A stretch of DNA of 64,000 bases from Shouchella rhizosphaerae (GCF_900142675.1 NZ_FRBS01000001.1:1054001-1118000), one strand, 5' to 3'. Counted from the stretch's first letter, positions 27,018 through 37,235 are shown. Translations and numbers: made by a program. Notes: a model not told the origin generated them from the sequence alone.

Positions 27018-27923
27018 TTGCATAAAGGATTAAAAAGATTAGGCGTTATCACCTCGCTCGGCGTGCTGTTGGTGCTCATCCAAGGCGCCCTCGTCACGAA
27101 TACAGGTTCTGGTGAAGGTTGTGGGCAAACATGGCCCTTATGTTTTGGCCAAGTCATCCCTCTCGACCCGCCTCCTGAGACGGTCATTGAGTTCTCACAC
27201 CGCCTTGTCGCCGGCATCGTCGGCATGCTTGTGATCTTAATGGCGATTTGGTCTTGGCGTCGCCTAAAGCATATGCCAGAAACTCGCTTTCTCGCGGTTA
27301 TTTCCGTCTTTATGATCATTTTTCAAGGTTTGCTAGGAGCAGGCGCGGTTGTGTTTGGCCAGTCTGATTTAATCATGGCGCTTCACTTCGGCTTCTCCGC
27401 TTTGTCATTTGCATCGGTTGTGCTATTAACGAGGCTCGCTTTTGAAGATAGCAATCCCCAAAAGCAGTATGCACCAATTGTTTCAAAGGCATACAAAGGC
27501 TATGTTATTTTTGTAGCGATTTATTCCTATGTAGCGATCTACACAGGCGCATATGTAAAACATACGAACGCAACGCTTGCTTGCTCAGGCTTCCCCCTTT
27601 GCAATGGGCAATGGGTTCCTGATGTGTTTACTGAAGCGATCGGCGTCCAGCTCTTACACCGAAGCGCTGCGATCTTGCTTTCACTGCTCTTGCTCGTTTT
27701 ATTTATTTGGACGGTAAAAACGTTTCGCGCTTCCCGCGTGCTCGTCGTTTGCGCAAGCCTAGCAATGCTGCTCGTTATTGGTCAAGCCGCTTCAGGTGTT
27801 GCCGTTGTCCTGACATACAATGCAACGCTAACACTCGGTATTTTCCATGCGTTGCTCATTTCGCTCCTATTTACACTGCTCTGTTACATGGTCATGCTTG
27901 TCACGCGGCACAAAGCTAAATAA
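27018..27923 (+). CDS. ctaA: Heme A synthase
   Basis: Converts heme O to heme A, the cofactor of caa3 oxidase. The 301-residue protein has eight membrane segments. The first extracytoplasmic loop carries GCGQTWPLCFG, the Cys pair typical of Bacillus CtaA, and a second pair lies in CSGFPLCNG. Heme-ligand histidines are seen in EFSHRLVAG, LHFGFSA, LLHRSAA and IFHALLI. TTG 27018 is used because AAAGGTG lies six bases upstream and the N-terminus then matches the family. It is divergent from ctaC. Confidence 0.94.
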   Translation: MHKGLKRLGVITSLGVLLVLIQGALVTNTGSGEGCGQTWPLCFGQVIPLDPPPETVIEFSHRLVAGIVGMLVILMAIWSWRRLKHMPETRFLAVISVFMIIFQGLLGAGAVVFGQSDLIMALHFGFSALSFASVVLLTRLAFEDSNPQKQYAPIVSKAYKGYVIFVAIYSYVAIYTGAYVKHTNATLACSGFPLCNGQWVPDVFTEAIGVQLLHRSAAILLSLLLLVLFIWTVKTFRASRVLVVCASLAMLLVIGQAASGVAVVLTYNATLTLGIFHALLISLLFTLLCYMVMLVTRHKAK

Positions 27924-27931
27924 AAAACGCA

Positions 27932-27963
27932 AAAACCGGCTGGGCTAGTGCCCAGCCGGTTTT
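27932..27963. terminator. Bidirectional terminator between ctaA and pycA
   Basis: A perfect 14-bp stem (27932-27945 with 27950-27963) has a TAGT loop and A and T runs at the outer ends. It serves both converging genes. Confidence 0.88.
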
Positions 27964-27978
27964 CAGATTGTAGACAAA
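27963..27978 (-). repeat. 16-bp motif next to terminator, copy 2
   Basis: The minus strand reads TTTGTCTACAATCTGA directly before the pycA-side terminator stem. It is the partner of the copy at 389-404. About 120 bases separate it from the pycA stop, and I see no gene there. Confidence 0.5.
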
Positions 27979-28097
27979 CGCTCGGTTTCCCATTCTACGT
28001 TGCTCCCTCGTTCATTTGCTCATTCGCATCTTCACTCGGTTTCGCGCCTTGACGGCCAAGCGCTGTCTGTTTGATAATCGTCTACGTTTCATACAAG

Positions 28098-31000
28098 CTA
28101 CTCGGATAGTTCAATGAGCAAGTCGCCTGTTGAAATCGACTCTCCATCTCGTGCATACACTTTTTTAACCGTACCGCTAATTGCTGCTTGGACAGTTGTC
28201 TCCATTTTCATCGCTTCTGTAATCATCAAATGGTCGCCTTTCTCCACTTTGTCGCCTTCAGCTACAAGGGCCTTAATGACCGTTCCTGGCATTGAAGCGC
28301 CAATATGGCTCGGGTTGTTTTTCTCTGCTTTCGGACGTGTCACGGTTGTTGTCTTCACATCCAAATCTTGAATATGAACTTCACGAGGTTGCCCATTCAG
28401 TTCAAAATAGACGATCCGTGTCCCGTCTGGTTGTGGGTCTGACACAGATACAAGCTTGACAATTAACGTTTTCCCACGTTCGATTTCAACTTCAATTTCC
28501 TCGCCTAAATGGAGGCCGTAAAAGAATGTCGGCGTATCCAGGACGGACACATCGCCAAATCGTTGGCAAAATTGCTCATACTCCATAAACACTTTTGGAT
28601 ATAAGGCATAGGAAAGCACGTCATGGCTCGTGACTTGACGGCCAAGCTCTTCAAATAAGCTTTTGCCAACTGCTTTAAAGTCCACTGGCTTCATATGTTC
28701 GCCAGGGCGCCCCTCAATCGGCTGCTTGCCTTTTAAAATAATGCGCTGCAGCTTTTCAGGAAAGCCTTTGTACGGCTGGCCTAAGTGCCCTTGGAAAAAC
28801 TCTACTACGGAATCAGGAAAATCAAGGCTTTCGCCACGCTCAAAAATCGCTTCTTCCGTTAAATCATTTTGTACCATATAAAGGGCCATATCGCCAACTA
28901 CTTTGGAGGATGGCGTTACTTTTACAATATCGCCAAACAAGTCGTTAACGCGACGGTACATTCGTTTCACTTCATTCCAACGGTTGTACAGTCCAACTGC
29001 TTTTGCTTGTTGCTGAAGGTTGCTATATTGACCCCCTGGCATTTCATGCTCGTACACTTCTGTATGCGGAGCATTCATGCCGCTTTCAAACCCACGGTAA
29101 AATTTGCGTGTGTCATGCCAAAATTGATCGAGCTTTTCATAATTGCCAACATCCATTTTTGGTTGGCGGCTTTTTTCCGCTAATGCATAATACAAGCTGT
29201 TTGCGCTTGGTTGCGAAGTCAGGCCTGCCATTGAGCTGACGGCGACATCGACAATATCAACGCCTGCATCGACGGCACGGGCATACGTGAAAATACCGTT
29301 GCCGCTCGTGTCGTGCATATGCAAATGAATCGGAATGTCGACTGCTTCTTTTAACTCAGAGACAAGTTGGTAGGCCGCCTCCGGTTTTAACAATCCAGCC
29401 ATATCTTTAATGGCAAGAATATGGGCGCCTGACGCTTCTAATTCTTTGGCCATTTTTTTGTAGTAATTTAAATCATATTTATCGCGATTTTTGTCCAAAA
29501 TATCGCCCGTGTAGCATACAGCCGCTTCTGCCACTTTTCCGCTCGCCCCCACAGCTTCAATGGCTGGCTTCATTGCTTCCACCCAGTTCAAGCTGTCAAA
29601 GATCCGGAAAACGTCGATGCCTGCTTCAGCCGACTTCTGGACAAAATCAGCAATGACGTTGTCAGGATAGCTTGTATAACCGACGCCATTGGAAGCGCGT
29701 AAAAGCATTTGGAACAGCACATTAGACACTTTTTCACGCAATGTAAGAAGCCGTTCCCACGGATTTTCATGCAGAAAACGCATCGCGACATCAAAAGTCG
29801 CTCCGCCCCACATCTCAAGAGAAAACAAATCAGGAAGCAAGCGCGCTGTAGGTTCAGCAATTTTCTTTAAATCATACGTGCGCACACGTGTCGCTAGCAG
29901 TGACTGGTGGGCATCGCGGAATGTCGTATCGGTCAACAACACTTTTTGTTCTTGCTTGACCCATTTCGCTAATCCTTCTGGCCCACGCTCATCTAAAATT
30001 TGCTTTGTGCCCGTTGGTATCGGCTCGTTTTTATTAAATGCAGGGACAACCGGTTTGTCAAACAGCGGCTTTTCCCCTTTTTCCAAACCTGGGTAGCCAT
30101 TCACAACCGTCTCTCCGATAAAGGACAACATTTTTGTCCCCCGGTCTTTTCGTTTAGGAAAGACAAATAGCTCAGGTGTTTCGTCTATAAAATGAGTATT
30201 GTATTCGCCATTTAAAAACTGCGGGTGCGTGACGACATTTTCCAAAAATGCAATATTTGTCTTAATGCCGCGAATCCGAAATTCCCGTAGATTACGTACC
30301 ATCTTCAAGGCTGCAGCCTCAAACGTTAACGCCCACGTTGATACTTTTACGAGCAACGAATCGTAGTGGGGGCTAATGACAGCGCCTTGGAACCCGTTTC
30401 CAGCATCAAGGCGAACACCAAAGCCGCCACTTGAACGATAGGCATTGATTCTTCCCGTATCCGGCATAAACCCATTTGCAGGGTCTTCCGTCGTTACCCG
30501 TGACTGGATCGCGTAGCCAAAACAAGCGATATCTTCTTGTTTAGGAATGTCGAGTTCTTTTTCATGGAGTTTGTAACCGTCGGCAATTTTCAACTGCGAC
30601 TGCACGATGTCGATGCCAGTAATCATTTCCGTAATCGTGTGTTCCACTTGGACACGAGGATTGACTTCAATAAAATAGAATGTTCCGTCATCGGTGACGA
30701 GAAACTCAACCGTACCGGCGTTTACGTAGCCGACATTTTTCATCAAGTTGACGGCTGCATCGCAAATATTGTTCCGCACTTCATCGGACAGGGATACGCT
30801 TGGCGCAATTTCGACTACTTTCTGATGGCGCCGTTGCACCGAACAGTCCCGTTCATACAAGTGGACAATATTTCCGTGCTTATCAGCTAAAATTTGCACT
30901 TCGATATGTTTAGGGCGTTCGACAAATTTTTCTACATACACTTCATCGTTGCCGAACGCTGATTTCGCTTCAGACTTCGCCCGTTCATACGATTCTTTTA

Positions 31001-31547
31001 CATCCTTTTCTTCGCGGACAATACGCATACCGCGACCGCCTCCGCCTAAGGAAGCTTTGATGATGAACGGATAGCCGTGTTCGTCCGCAAATGCTTGGAC
31101 TTCCTCTAAGCTAGCAACTGGGCCATCGCTTCCTGGAATGACAGGCAACCCTGCTTTTAATGCTTGTTCCCGTGCCTGTATTTTGTCACCAAACATCCGA
31201 AGGTGCTCAAGCTCAGGCCCGACAAAAATCAGCCCTTCTTCCTGACAACGTCTGGCGAATTCGATATTCTCTGACAAAAACCCATAGCCTGGGTGAATCG
31301 CATCAACATCATGTGCTTTTGCTGTCGCAATGATGTCTTCAATGTCCAGATAAGCATCAATCGGCTTTTTTCCTTCGCCAACGAGATACGCTTCATCCGC
31401 TTTATAGCGGTGAAAAGCACCTGTGTCCTCTTTTGAATAAATAGCGACAGTGCGGATGTTCAACTCTGAACATGCTCGAAAAATCCGAATAGCGATCTCC
31501 CCACGATTTGCAACGAGCACTTTTTTAATCGATTTTAATGCGTTCAT
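28098..31547 (-). CDS. pycA: Pyruvate carboxylase
   Basis: Biotin enzyme that carboxylates pyruvate to oxaloacetate, replenishing the citric acid cycle. It has 1149 residues in the usual order. The biotin carboxylase (1-450) has ATP-grasp loop KASLGGGGRGMR and catalytic RDCSVQRRHQK. The carboxyltransferase (about 530-800) has LLTDTTFRDAHQSLLATRVR. The C-terminal biotinyl domain has EAMKMET. ATG 31547 with GGGGAGG is used; upstream in-frame codons lack a site. In B. subtilis ftsW precedes it, but not here. Confidence 0.97.
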   Translation of the reverse strand: MNALKSIKKVLVANRGEIAIRIFRACSELNIRTVAIYSKEDTGAFHRYKADEAYLVGEGKKPIDAYLDIEDIIATAKAHDVDAIHPGYGFLSENIEFARRCQEEGLIFVGPELEHLRMFGDKIQAREQALKAGLPVIPGSDGPVASLEEVQAFADEHGYPFIIKASLGGGGRGMRIVREEKDVKESYERAKSEAKSAFGNDEVYVEKFVERPKHIEVQILADKHGNIVHLYERDCSVQRRHQKVVEIAPSVSLSDEVRNNICDAAVNLMKNVGYVNAGTVEFLVTDDGTFYFIEVNPRVQVEHTITEMITGIDIVQSQLKIADGYKLHEKELDIPKQEDIACFGYAIQSRVTTEDPANGFMPDTGRINAYRSSGGFGVRLDAGNGFQGAVISPHYDSLLVKVSTWALTFEAAALKMVRNLREFRIRGIKTNIAFLENVVTHPQFLNGEYNTHFIDETPELFVFPKRKDRGTKMLSFIGETVVNGYPGLEKGEKPLFDKPVVPAFNKNEPIPTGTKQILDERGPEGLAKWVKQEQKVLLTDTTFRDAHQSLLATRVRTYDLKKIAEPTARLLPDLFSLEMWGGATFDVAMRFLHENPWERLLTLREKVSNVLFQMLLRASNGVGYTSYPDNVIADFVQKSAEAGIDVFRIFDSLNWVEAMKPAIEAVGASGKVAEAAVCYTGDILDKNRDKYDLNYYKKMAKELEASGAHILAIKDMAGLLKPEAAYQLVSELKEAVDIPIHLHMHDTSGNGIFTYARAVDAGVDIVDVAVSSMAGLTSQPSANSLYYALAEKSRQPKMDVGNYEKLDQFWHDTRKFYRGFESGMNAPHTEVYEHEMPGGQYSNLQQQAKAVGLYNRWNEVKRMYRRVNDLFGDIVKVTPSSKVVGDMALYMVQNDLTEEAIFERGESLDFPDSVVEFFQGHLGQPYKGFPEKLQRIILKGKQPIEGRPGEHMKPVDFKAVGKSLFEELGRQVTSHDVLSYALYPKVFMEYEQFCQRFGDVSVLDTPTFFYGLHLGEEIEVEIERGKTLIVKLVSVSDPQPDGTRIVYFELNGQPREVHIQDLDVKTTTVTRPKAEKNNPSHIGASMPGTVIKALVAEGDKVEKGDHLMITEAMKMETTVQAAISGTVKKVYARDGESISTGDLLIELSE

Positions 31548-31755
31548 AACGACTACCTCCCCAACTCGTTTCAAACAAGCTTTTTTCTTTTTTTATACTT
31601 TGAACGATTTTTGTCGATTTGGCAACTATAAAGTTAAAAATTTTTTCGTTTCAGGCTAAAAAAAAAAGCTAGATCCGCTATATTACTTGCCTTTCTGTCA
31701 ATCTAAAATTTTTATTTCGCTCCTAACTCGTCCATCATCGATGCTTGGATTGCAG

Positions 31756-31782
31756 AAAAACCGGGCAAGTTGCCCGGTTTTT
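31756..31782 (-). terminator. Terminator after ylaN
   Basis: AAAAACCGGGCAA pairs with TTGCCCGGTTTTT (31756-31768 with 31770-31782), with essentially no loop beyond GT. It overlaps the first bases of the ylaN stop codon on the minus strand. Confidence 0.85.
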
Positions 31783-32062
31783 ATTTTCTCATAGAAGCTT
31801 CATGCAGCAGCGCAAGTTTGCGTTCCAATTCGCTTAAAATCATTTTCCCTTTTTCTTCCTCTACTAATTCAAGACGGATGGCAAAGTCAATTTCCCTTGA
31901 CAAGCCAAACATCCGCGTATCTAAAACCTCTTCGTAGAGGGGGCATTGCGGCATCGTCAAATTTTCCAGCTGCACTTCAATGAGTTTCTGAATTTTTTCA
32001 GCATCTGCCTGCAAGAGCGCGTACGCTTTCTCGCTCTGGCTAGTCACAGCATTCGTCGTCAA
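31781..32062 (-). CDS. ylaN: YlaN family protein (DUF1507)
   Basis: A 93-residue helical protein with the family core [20 protein letters not shown] and [17 protein letters not shown]. YlaN is conserved in Firmicutes. In B. subtilis it is needed unless iron is added, and it is reported to interact with Fur. The start is TTG with AAGGAGGGG seven bases upstream. It stands alone here: ftsW does not follow it. Confidence 0.92.
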   Translation of the reverse strand: MTTNAVTSQSEKAYALLQADAEKIQKLIEVQLENLTMPQCPLYEEVLDTRMFGLSREIDFAIRLELVEEEKGKMILSELERKLALLHEASMRK

Positions 32063-32221
32063 GGTGTCCCCTCCTTGGCTAAATGTTCGTTCTACTTACA
32101 TAGTATCTTTGTTTCCCCGAAATTGCAATCTTTTTCCCCAGTTTCGAACAGGCAGAAGCCGTGACAATTGCGCTATTCCCCGCTATACTTTTGGTACGGT
32201 GTAAAAATGGAGGGTGCTTCA

Positions 32222-32734
32222 ATGGAAGAGTTTGTGTTTTTTATTTCAGGAAAAGTCGCTAGACCACTAACGCTTGACCCGACTGTATGGATATTTGATG
32301 AGCGAAAAATTGATTTGGAAGCGTTTTTTCAAAGTGAAGAAGGCTTGCCTGATGACAATGATTTAGTAAGCTACACGAAAGCAGTAGCAAAAAAATGGGA
32401 TAAGGAAATGCTTGAAGGCTCTGAGCCACCGAACCCGAACCGTGATTCGAATCAAATTGCTTTTGAACGGCAAAAATGGACAAATGGTTCTTTTGGCATG
32501 CCGCTAAAGCCCTTTATCCGCAACGCTGCTCCAGAAGAAAGTGCAACAGCAATCGAAATACGCACGACGGATGGCAAAACGTTTCCTTTCAGCATTGAGC
32601 AGGGCGATTCGTTCATTGCTGCTTTTTCCGAAAAAGGCCAGCCTTTAAAAGAGGATGGCCCTGTCCATGTCTATCTTGCCGATGACAGCAGCAAAGAACC
32701 CGTTCGCCGCGTGCACGAAATCGTGTTCATCTAA
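32222..32734 (+). CDS. ylaL: Conserved hypothetical protein YlaL
   Basis: A 170-residue acidic cytosolic protein with no catalytic motif that I can name. It begins MEEFVFFISGKVARPLTLDPTVWIFDERK and ends in a beta-rich part (TDGKTFPFSIEQGDSF, GPVHVYLADD). Position beside phoH2 and ylaN matches B. subtilis ylaL. ATG 32222 with GGAGGG is used; the frame is open 18 codons further upstream. Its stop interlocks with that of phoH2 (CTAA). Confidence 0.75.
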   Translation: MEEFVFFISGKVARPLTLDPTVWIFDERKIDLEAFFQSEEGLPDDNDLVSYTKAVAKKWDKEMLEGSEPPNPNRDSNQIAFERQKWTNGSFGMPLKPFIRNAAPEESATAIEIRTTDGKTFPFSIEQGDSFIAAFSEKGQPLKEDGPVHVYLADDSSKEPVRRVHEIVFI

Positions 32735-34068
32735 AGCAAATCTGCGGCAAGTTGCGCTAGCGCTGAGCGTTCTCCTTTGATCAATCGAACATGTCCGCTC
32801 AGCGCTTCTTTTTTAAACGTTTCCACTGCATACGTTAGCCCATTTGTATATTCATCCAAATACGGGTGGTCAATTTGTGCAGGGTCCCCCATCAACACAA
32901 TTTTACTGCGTTCCCCCACTCGCGTTAATATCGTCTTCACTTCGTGTTTCGTTAAGTTTTGCGCTTCATCAATAATGATGAACTGGTCGGGAATGCTCCT
33001 GCCCCGAATGTAAGTAAGCGCCTCTACTTGAATCGAACTCATTCCCGCTAGAATCCGATCCAGCTCGCCTGGCTTTTTTGTGTCAAATAAAAATTCAAGA
33101 TTATCGTAAATAGGCTGCATCCAAGGTTTTAGTTTTTCCTCTTTCTCGCCTGGCAAATAGCCGATGTCTTTGCCGAGTGGAACAACAGGGCGGGCGACAA
33201 CAAGCTTTTTATAAAGGTGGAGGTCTTCCGTCTGCAAAAGCCCCGCAGCAAGCGCCAATAACGTCTTGCCTGTCCCAGCTTTCCCAATCATCGTCACAAG
33301 CGGCAAGTCTGTCCGCAACAGAAGCTCCAGTGCCATCTTTTGCTGGGCATTACGTGGGCGAATTCCCCATACTTGCTCATGCTCGCCTACAAGCGGTTTA
33401 ATCGAATGGCCAAGCAAATCGACTTTTCCAAGCGCTGAACTAGAAGGTTGGACGTGGTCTTTTAAAACGACAAATTGGTTTGGGAAAAAGGAGCGGTCTG
33501 GCAACATTGTCACAGACACTTGACCACTTTTATAAAATTGGTCGATGACTTCCTGGTCGACATAACAAGTTTCAAAACCATCATAGCCTTTATCTGTTTC
33601 AATCACACGGTCATTTAGGAAATCTTCTGTTCTTAAATCAAACGCATCTGCCTTAACACGAACTAGCGCGTCTTTGCTGACAAGGACGACTTCACATCCG
33701 TTTGCTTTTTCATTCTCTTCCTTCTGCAAATTTAAGGCAACCGCAATGATGCGATTGTCATTTGTCATTTCAGCAAAGCTATCTTTTAAATGCTTGAAAG
33801 AGCGATGATTTAGCTCCACGCGGAACACCCCGCCCCGGTCAAGGACGACCCCTTGATGGAGTTTGCCGCCATCACGCAATTGGTCGACCATTTTTGCGAT
33901 CAAACGCGCATTGCGCCCGATTTCATCCATGTTTCGCTTTTTAGAATCCACTTCTTCCAATACGACAGCGGGAATGACCACTTCATGCGGCTGAAATTGG
34001 TAGATCGCATATGGATCTTGAAGCAGGACATTTGTGTCTAATACATAAATTTGATTAGCTTTCCCCAA
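32731..34068 (-). CDS. ylaK: PhoH2-type protein: PIN domain fused to PhoH ATPase (YlaK)
   Basis: A 445-residue protein. The N-terminal PIN nuclease domain (IYVLDTNVLLQDP, EEVDSKKRNMDEIGRNAR) is joined to a C-terminal PhoH-type P-loop ATPase (MIGKAGTGKTLLALAAG, FIIIDEAQNLTKHEVKTILTR). PhoH2 proteins of other bacteria unwind and cleave RNA. TTG 34068 is chosen because GGGAGG lies eight bases upstream and the protein then has the family start and length. The open frame reaches further upstream without a site. Confidence 0.92.
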   Translation of the reverse strand: MGKANQIYVLDTNVLLQDPYAIYQFQPHEVVIPAVVLEEVDSKKRNMDEIGRNARLIAKMVDQLRDGGKLHQGVVLDRGGVFRVELNHRSFKHLKDSFAEMTNDNRIIAVALNLQKEENEKANGCEVVLVSKDALVRVKADAFDLRTEDFLNDRVIETDKGYDGFETCYVDQEVIDQFYKSGQVSVTMLPDRSFFPNQFVVLKDHVQPSSSALGKVDLLGHSIKPLVGEHEQVWGIRPRNAQQKMALELLLRTDLPLVTMIGKAGTGKTLLALAAGLLQTEDLHLYKKLVVARPVVPLGKDIGYLPGEKEEKLKPWMQPIYDNLEFLFDTKKPGELDRILAGMSSIQVEALTYIRGRSIPDQFIIIDEAQNLTKHEVKTILTRVGERSKIVLMGDPAQIDHPYLDEYTNGLTYAVETFKKEALSGHVRLIKGERSALAQLAADLL

Positions 34069-34310
34069 ATCATACGCCTCCCGACATGTGCAGCTCGATT
34101 TCCTTTTTAAGGCAAGCCTCCTTTTCATTATCGTATGTAGGAGCAAAACAACTTAGACGAAAGTTTAGAAAGAAATGCAGGCGTTTCTTTTTTTTCGTAA
34201 ATTGTTTACAATAACAATAACGGTTCAAGTTCCTCCATCCGTATGTGCCTGTTTTTTTAAAAGAAATTGGATAATTGATCCATATAAAACTCGAGGAGGT
34301 GCAGCCAAAA

Positions 34311-34511
34311 TTGAAAGTAAAATGTGTCATGTGCGACAAAATTAATGATATTGAAGATTTTAGCACCCTTGCCAAACGGCTGCGCAACCGTCCTATCCAT
34401 ACCTATATGTGCGACTCTTGTAAAGCAAGAATTGAAAAACGGACGATTGAGCGTAAAGCGACTGGCTTATTTTATACCCCCCATCAAAAAGAAAAGAGTG
34501 ACTGGCCATAA
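34311..34511 (+). CDS. ylaI: DUF2197 zinc-ribbon-like protein YlaI
   Basis: A 66-residue protein with two CxxC pairs (CVMCDK and CDSCKAR) that look like a zinc site, plus the highly conserved AKRLRNRPIHTYMC. Function is unknown. The start is TTG 34311 with GAGGAGG 11 bases upstream, slightly long spacing. The 3' end of the coding sequence forms the 5' arm of its terminator. Confidence 0.87.
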   Translation: MKVKCVMCDKINDIEDFSTLAKRLRNRPIHTYMCDSCKARIEKRTIERKATGLFYTPHQKEKSDWP

Positions 34512-34528
34512 AAGCCAGTCACTCTTTT
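34492..34528. terminator. Terminator overlapping the end of ylaI
   Basis: A perfect 15-bp stem (34492-34506 with 34514-34528) is followed by a T run. The left arm is the last codons of ylaI and the stop codon lies in the loop. The A/T flanks let it work for ylaH as well. Confidence 0.88.
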
Positions 34529-34577
34529 TAAAACGCTAGGCGTATTCATCCGCCTGATTGGTACGATCACTTTCCGT

Positions 34578-34913
34578 TTATACATTTTGCGATTTTTCTT
34601 TGCGGTGGAGGTGCAGCCGAAAACGATAAATGCCTAGCACGACAGCAGAAATGGCTAATACGGCTAAAATCGGCGCGCCAAAAACGAATTCCAAAAACCA
34701 GAGCCCAAAGCTGCCAATTACTAACAAAACGTAAATAACGACCATTTTCAATAACGGCAGTTTCCTCGCAAAACCGAGATTGAAAACAATCACACAAAGG
34801 ACAATTGTCGCCACAAAAGCAATAAAACCAATCCATGGGTTCTCATAGGTCGCTTGCATAAGCCACGGCATGCTTTCAAGCGGAACCGTTTTTTGCTCAG
34901 CTAGAAATTCCAT
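34578..34913 (-). CDS. ylaH: YlaH-like membrane protein
   Basis: A 111-residue protein with three membrane segments (about 29-48, 53-74, 79-98) and a basic C-terminus (RFRLHLHRKEK). The family is unassigned. It follows typA by 31 bp, as in B. subtilis. GGAAGGG lies 11 bases before the ATG. The second minus-strand frame through this region is a shadow. Confidence 0.86.
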   Translation of the reverse strand: MEFLAEQKTVPLESMPWLMQATYENPWIGFIAFVATIVLCVIVFNLGFARKLPLLKMVVIYVLLVIGSFGLWFLEFVFGAPILAVLAISAVVLGIYRFRLHLHRKEKSQNV

Positions 34914-34944
34914 GTTCTTTTCAGCCCTTCCTCACCAATAATCA

Positions 34945-36783
34945 TCACTTACTTGAAGCGATTTTTCTCCGTTTTTCTTCCCGTTCCCGTTCTGATTTGT
35001 TCAAGATTTTTTTGCGCAAGCGAATCGATTGTGGCGTCATTTCGCAGTATTCATCGTCATTCAAATACTCAAGCGCTTCTTCTAGCGTCAAAATGCGTGG
35101 TCGTTTCATCGTGACCGTGTGCTCTTTTGTGGCAGAACGGACATTTGTCTGCTGCTTCATTTTCGTAATGTTGACAGTCAAATCATTTTCCCGTGTATGT
35201 TCGCCCACAATCATGCCTTCGTAAATTTCTGTGCCTGGTTCTACAAAGATGGTGCCTCGGTCTTCTACATTGATAATTCCATATTGGGTCGCTTTTCCTG
35301 TTTCAATGGAAACAAGCACTCCTTGGCGTCGACCGCCAACTTGGCCAGCAGTAACTGGCTGATAGGAATCAAATGAATGGTTTAAAATCCCGTATCCTCG
35401 TGTTTGCGTTAAAAACTCCGTTGTATAACCGATCAACCCACGAGCAGGTACGAGAAATTCAAGCCGAACTTGTCCACTTCCTGTGTTGGCCATGTTCACC
35501 ATTTCGCCTTTGCGCTCCCCAAGAGATTGCATAACGGCACCTTGGTATTCCTCTGGCACATCAATTTGCACACGTTCTACCGGTTCGCACCGGATACCAT
35601 CGACTTCGCGGATGATGACTTCCGGTTTGGATACTTGTAGTTCGTACCCTTCACGGCGCATGTTTTCAATTAAAATGGACAAGTGCAGCTCGCCACGCCC
35701 TGAGACAACCCACATATCAGGGGAATCTGTATTTTCCACACGCAAACTAACATCGGTTTCTAATTCGGCTTTAAGCCGTTCTTCTAGTTTACGGCTTGTT
35801 ACAAATTTTCCTTCACGACCAGCAAAAGGTGAATTATTGACTAGGAAAGTCATTTTAAGTGTCGGTTCATCGATCCGTAACGGTGGCAACGCATCTTGAT
35901 GCTCTATCGGACAAACCGTTTCGCCAACATTGATTTCTTCCATTCCCGAAACAGCCACTAAATCGCCAGCTCTTGCTTCGCTAATTTCAGCGCGTTTTAA
36001 GCCAAGAAAGCCGAACAGCTTTGTGACGCGAAATTGTTTGACTGTGCCGTCAAGCTTCATGAGAGCCACTTGCTGGCCCACTTTAATCGTGCCTCTAAAT
36101 ACTCGGCCAATCCCAATACGGCCAACATAATCGTTGTAATCAAGCAACGTAATTTGCAGCTGCAACGGCTCATCGCTATTGTCTACTGGGGCCGGGATTT
36201 GCTCTACAACCGTTTGGAAAAGAGCATCCATGTTTTCGTCTTGCTTTTCTGGCGATAAGGATGCCGTCCCATTTATAGCAGAAGTGTAGACAACCGGAAA
36301 ATCAAGCTGGTCTTCATCTGCTCCTAAATCGATAAACAAATCAATGACTTCATCCACGACTTCATTCGGCCGGGCTGCAGGACGATCAATTTTATTCACG
36401 ACTACAATCGGTGCCAGCTTTTGCTCAAGTGCTTTTTTCAAAACAAAACGCGTTTGCGGCATGCAGCCTTCGTAAGCATCGACGACAAGAAGAACACCGT
36501 CAACCATTTTCATAATCCGCTCAACTTCGCCTCCAAAGTCGGCGTGTCCTGGCGTATCCATGATGTTGATACGTGTCCCTTTGTAATTGATTGCTGTATT
36601 TTTTGCTAAAATGGTAATGCCTCTTTCTTTTTCAATCGCATTCGAATCCATTGCTCTTTCTTGCACAGTTTCATGTTGCAAAAATGTGCCAGATTGTTTT
36701 AAGAGTTCATCCACTAATGTCGTTTTTCCGTGGTCAACGTGGGCAATGATCGCAATATTACGCAACTCTTCGCGTACAGTCAT
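34945..36783 (-). CDS. typA: Ribosome-associated GTPase TypA/BipA
   Basis: A 612-residue translational GTPase of the EF-G type acting in 50S assembly, particularly under stress or cold. G motifs are visible: [15 protein letters not shown] (about 15), [15 protein letters not shown] and VVNKIDRP. Domain III and V regions and the TypA-specific C-terminal domain ([18 protein letters not shown]) follow. AAGGAG precedes the ATG. Confidence 0.96.
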   Translation of the reverse strand: MTVREELRNIAIIAHVDHGKTTLVDELLKQSGTFLQHETVQERAMDSNAIEKERGITILAKNTAINYKGTRINIMDTPGHADFGGEVERIMKMVDGVLLVVDAYEGCMPQTRFVLKKALEQKLAPIVVVNKIDRPAARPNEVVDEVIDLFIDLGADEDQLDFPVVYTSAINGTASLSPEKQDENMDALFQTVVEQIPAPVDNSDEPLQLQITLLDYNDYVGRIGIGRVFRGTIKVGQQVALMKLDGTVKQFRVTKLFGFLGLKRAEISEARAGDLVAVSGMEEINVGETVCPIEHQDALPPLRIDEPTLKMTFLVNNSPFAGREGKFVTSRKLEERLKAELETDVSLRVENTDSPDMWVVSGRGELHLSILIENMRREGYELQVSKPEVIIREVDGIRCEPVERVQIDVPEEYQGAVMQSLGERKGEMVNMANTGSGQVRLEFLVPARGLIGYTTEFLTQTRGYGILNHSFDSYQPVTAGQVGGRRQGVLVSIETGKATQYGIINVEDRGTIFVEPGTEIYEGMIVGEHTRENDLTVNITKMKQQTNVRSATKEHTVTMKRPRILTLEEALEYLNDDEYCEMTPQSIRLRKKILNKSEREREEKRRKIASSK

Positions 36784-37042
36784 GTTTTTTCTCTCCTTCT
36801 ATGTTAAGCCCATTTTGGTCATCCGTACTGGAAGGCATGGGCAATCATGGATGAAAGGTTCTCTCTCATTCAGGCTTTTAACTGTACAAGTATACCACAA
36901 ATTGAGCCCCGTTCCTACTTCAATTGCTGAAGAATGTCGTAAAGATCGTGATTCGAAATGTTTTCCGTTTTGTCACAGTCTTTACTTTCCCTTTTTCGCG
37001 GATCACGGTACACTAATCAATAGCGAGGGAAGGAGGCCCGTT

Positions 37043-37231
37043 TTGAAAAAAGAAAATCTATTGTTTTTAACGCTTTCAATTATAACGGTATTGTGCATTA
37101 TGGCAATTGGCGTTGCAGTGGCAGAGCGGAGTCTCGTTATAGCCATTGTTGCGATTTTAGGTATTTTCCTTTCAATGGGACTCGGCTTTAGCCGCAGAAA
37201 AAAAAATGAATCGAATCATAACTCTTTTTAA
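37043..37231 (+). CDS. ylaF: DUF5325-type small membrane protein YlaF
   Basis: A 62-residue protein with two membrane segments (about 5-27 and 30-48) and a basic, Asn-rich tail. The start is TTG 37043, six bases after AAGGAGG. The longer open frame upstream runs antisense to typA and is not used. It is divergent from typA, as ylaF is in B. subtilis. Function is unknown. Confidence 0.8.
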   Translation: MKKENLLFLTLSIITVLCIMAIGVAVAERSLVIAIVAILGIFLSMGLGFSRRKKNESNHNSF

Positions 37232-37235
37232 AATG

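Noticed and set aside
26936-27319. Minus-strand ORF of 127 codons opposite ctaA
   Set aside because: It lies entirely antisense to ctaA and its promoter region, with no ribosome site.
34567-34836. Minus-strand ORF of 89 codons
   Set aside because: Out-of-frame shadow of ylaH.
36283-36294. GTGTAGACAACC resembling the terminator-linked motif
   Set aside because: Only part of the motif matches; it is inside typA coding sequence and has no hairpin.
36587-37042. Upstream extension of ylaF
   Set aside because: It is antisense to the start of typA. A TTG with AAGGAGG at 37043 gives the family-length protein.
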